Assembly (NCBI GenBank): GCA_933228675.1
Contig: OW121743.1
Location: 87,452,768-87,516,767, forward strand
Source of the DNA: Stomorhina lunata
Lineage: Eukaryota > Arthropoda > Insecta > Diptera > Rhiniidae
Direction of reading: 5' to 3'
Length of the DNA stretch: 64,000 bases
Shown here: positions 62,169 through 64,000 of the stretch, one piece after another
Numbering within the stretch: position 1 is the first letter of the stretch
How the letters are laid out: each line of letters opens with the position of its first letter
Made by a program: the position numbers and the translations under genes
Notes under the pieces: model-generated
Seen by the model: only the letters and a program-made list of their open reading frames with translations
What the model was told of the DNA's origin: nothing
The model's database searches: none

Positions 62169-63740
62169 TTTACACTAGCAGTAAAGAAAATTTTTCGATA
62201 AAAATATTTTTCTTTGGAAAAATTTTTCTATAGAAAAATTTTTGATAAAAATATTTTTCTATAGAAAAATTTTTGATAAAAATATTTTTCTATAGAAAAG
62301 TTTTTGATAAAACTATTTTTGTATAGAAAAATTTTTGATAAAAATATTTTTCTATAGAAAAATTTTTGATAAAAATATTTTTCTATAGAAAAATTTTTGA
62401 TAAAAATATTTTTCTATAGAAAAATTTTTGATAAAAATATTTTTCTATAGAAAAATTTTTGATAAAAATATTTTTCTATAGAAAAATTTTTGTTAAAAAT
62501 ATTTTTCTATAGAAAAATTTTTGATAAAAATATTTTTCTATAAAAAAATTTTTGTTAAAAATATTTTTCTAGAGAAAAATTTTTCATAAAAATATTTTTC
62601 TATAGAAAAATTTTTGATAAAAATATTTTTCTATAGAAAAATTTTTGTTAAAAATATTTTTCTAGAGAAAAATTTTTGATAAAAATATTTTTCTATAGAA
62701 AAATTTTTGATAAAAATATTTTCTATAGAAAAATTTTTGATAAAAATATTTTTCTATAGAAAAATTTTTGATAAAAATATTTTTCTATAGAAAAATTTTC
62801 GATATTAATATTTTTCTATAGAAACATTTTTGATAAAAATATTTTTCTATAGAAAAATTTTTGATATAGAAAAATTTTTGATAAAAATATTTTTCTATAG
62901 AAAAATTTTTGATAAAAATATTTTTCTATAGAAAATTTTTTGATAAAAATATTTTTTAAATTTTATTTTTCATAAAAATATTTTTCTAAAGAAAAATTTG
63001 TGATAAAAATATTTTTCTATAGCAAAATTTTTGATAAAAATATTTTTCTATAGAAAAATTTTTGTTAAAAATATTTTTCTATAGAAAAACTTTTGTTAAA
63101 TGTATTTTTCTATAGAAAGATTTTTGTTTAATACATTTTTCTATAGAAACATTTTTGTTAAAAATATTTTTCTATAGAAAAACTTGTGTTAAATATATTT
63201 TTCTATAGAATTTTTTTTTAAATACATTTTTCTATAGAAAAATTGTTGATGAAAATATTTTTCTATAGAAAAATTTTTGATAAAAATATTTTTCTATAGA
63301 AAAATTTTTGACAAAAATATTTTTCTATAGAAAAATTTTTAATAAAAATATTTTTGTATAGAAAAATTTTTGATAAAAATATTTTTGTATAGAAAATATT
63401 TTGATAAAAATATTTTTCTCTAGAAAAATTTTTGACAAAAATATTTTTCTATAGAAACATTTTTGATATAAATAGTTTTTTATAGAAAAATTTTCAATAA
63501 AAATATTTTGCTATAGAAAAATTTTCGATAAAAATATTTTTCTATAGAAAAGTTTTCGATAAAAATATTTTTCTATAAAAAATATTCTTTAGCCAATTTT
63601 TTTATTTATTTCGATGGGACAGTTTTAATAGAAATTGATGTTGCCGTCACTGGGGATCGAACCCATGCTTAATATGATATGTTACGCTTAGTATTGAAGG
63701 GGTTAACCAACGATTAAGGATTTTTCCCTGCTAGTGTAAA
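62169..63740. mobile_element. TIR-flanked element containing array P
   Basis: A perfect 13-base inverted pair, TTTACACTAGCAG at 62169-62181 and its complement CTGCTAGTGTAAA at 63728-63740, encloses array P. Between the array and the right end are about 140 bases including GGGGATCGAACCC (63652-63664), whose complement is a good pol III B-box (GGTTCGATCCCC). The segment could be a MITE-like or SINE-derived unit whose middle expanded into satellite. No target duplication was found. Confidence 0.6.
62186..63590. repeat. Array P: 31-base satellite, linker GATAAAAAT
   Basis: About 45 units have core TTTTTCTATAGAAAAATTTTT and linker GATAAAAATA, period 31. GTTAAAAATA units, the array O linker, are interspersed at several places (about 62490, 62550, 62645 and 63060-63200). 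O and P are therefore one family 1 kb apart. Confidence 0.95.
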
Positions 63741-64000
63741 GCACTTCGTTCAATTGTTTCGAAATACTAACGAGAATGCATTTGTCATTTTATTATTGAG
63801 GTGTTAAAGCAACTAAATTAAAATGATTCAATTTGTCTCTGTGTCATTTCAATGCTTTTAACATCAATTAAATATTTTTCATTGTTAAATTAGAATAAAA
63901 ATCTGTAAAATGATTAAAATGTGATATACAAAAAAATCTATTCAAATCGCTTAAAAAAATAAATTCAAACATATTAGAGTAGTTTAAAGGAAAAGTAATC
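63741..64000. other. Intronic sequence to window end
   Basis: AT-rich, with no feature supported. Confidence 0.5.

Larger units (their letters stand above)
23364..64000 (-). other. Giant netrin intron, more than 40 kb, upstream of the LE exon
   Basis: From the acceptor at 23364 to the window end I find no exon with LE or laminin N-terminal features on the minus strand, so the intron appears to continue beyond 64000. It contains arrays H to P, the octamer repeats, a SINE and transposon remnants. A small cryptic exon cannot be excluded by eye. Confidence 0.7.

Overview
This window is from a eukaryote, most likely a higher fly (Brachycera; a calyptrate such as a blowfly or house fly is plausible but not proven). 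It is strongly AT-rich and almost entirely non-coding. The only intact coding sequence I can support is four minus-strand exons of one netrin gene. Going 5' to 3' along the gene they are a laminin-type EGF (LE) repeat exon at 23363-23214, a linker exon at 23078-22980, a 66-base exon at 454-389 carrying the start of the netrin (NTR) domain, and a further NTR exon at 197-1 that runs off the left edge. All are phase 1, have canonical AG/GT borders where visible, and join in frame. The intron between the linker and the 66-base exon is 22.5 kb. The intron upstream of the LE exon exceeds 40 kb, because I find no other netrin exon out to 64000. I cannot tell NetA from NetB.

The rest is intron, and about 26 kb of it (roughly 40 percent) is tandem repeat. 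At least sixteen arrays are spread across both giant introns. Most share the palindromic core TTTTCTATAGAAAA, and thirteen of them have a consensus period of exactly 31 bases although the linker between cores differs from array to array. Linker types include AACG, ATAATG, GTTGTCACTGTGATAAG, GTTGTCGGTGGGAAGAG, GCTGAATAGCAAA, GATAAAAA and GTTAAAAA. Two related arrays have shorter units (29 bases). One homogeneous array contains an internal inversion of exactly 14 units with both breakpoints at the CTATAG palindrome. Three arrays lie inside what look like transposon-like elements with recognisable ends, which suggests how the satellite might be seeded and moved.

Layout: 1-455 netrin NTR exons; 695-5448 arrays A and B; 6405-7222 dispersed element R1; 7223-9785 array C; 10543-15030 elements R2 and R3 with a small inverted-repeat element between them and array D inside R3; 15938-18970 array E; 20036-22686 arrays F and G; 22980-23363 netrin exons; 23818-25135 array H; 26074-27198 element X1; 27245-34350 a family of longer repeats carrying the octamer ATGCAAAT, with a SINE at 28394 and array I at 30730-32300; 36055-36692 array J; 38723-38903 a hairpin element; 42354-45069 element X2 containing array K; 45760-47545 array L; 48372-49835 element R5; 51576-52720 a broken non-LTR retrotransposon; 52765-54393 array M; 56270-59675 array N; 60350-61146 array O; 62169-63740 a TIR-flanked element containing array P.

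There is no operon-like organisation. Netrin is the host transcription unit, and all repeats on the gene's path should be transcribed in its pre-mRNA. All periods, copy numbers and homologies here were read by eye.
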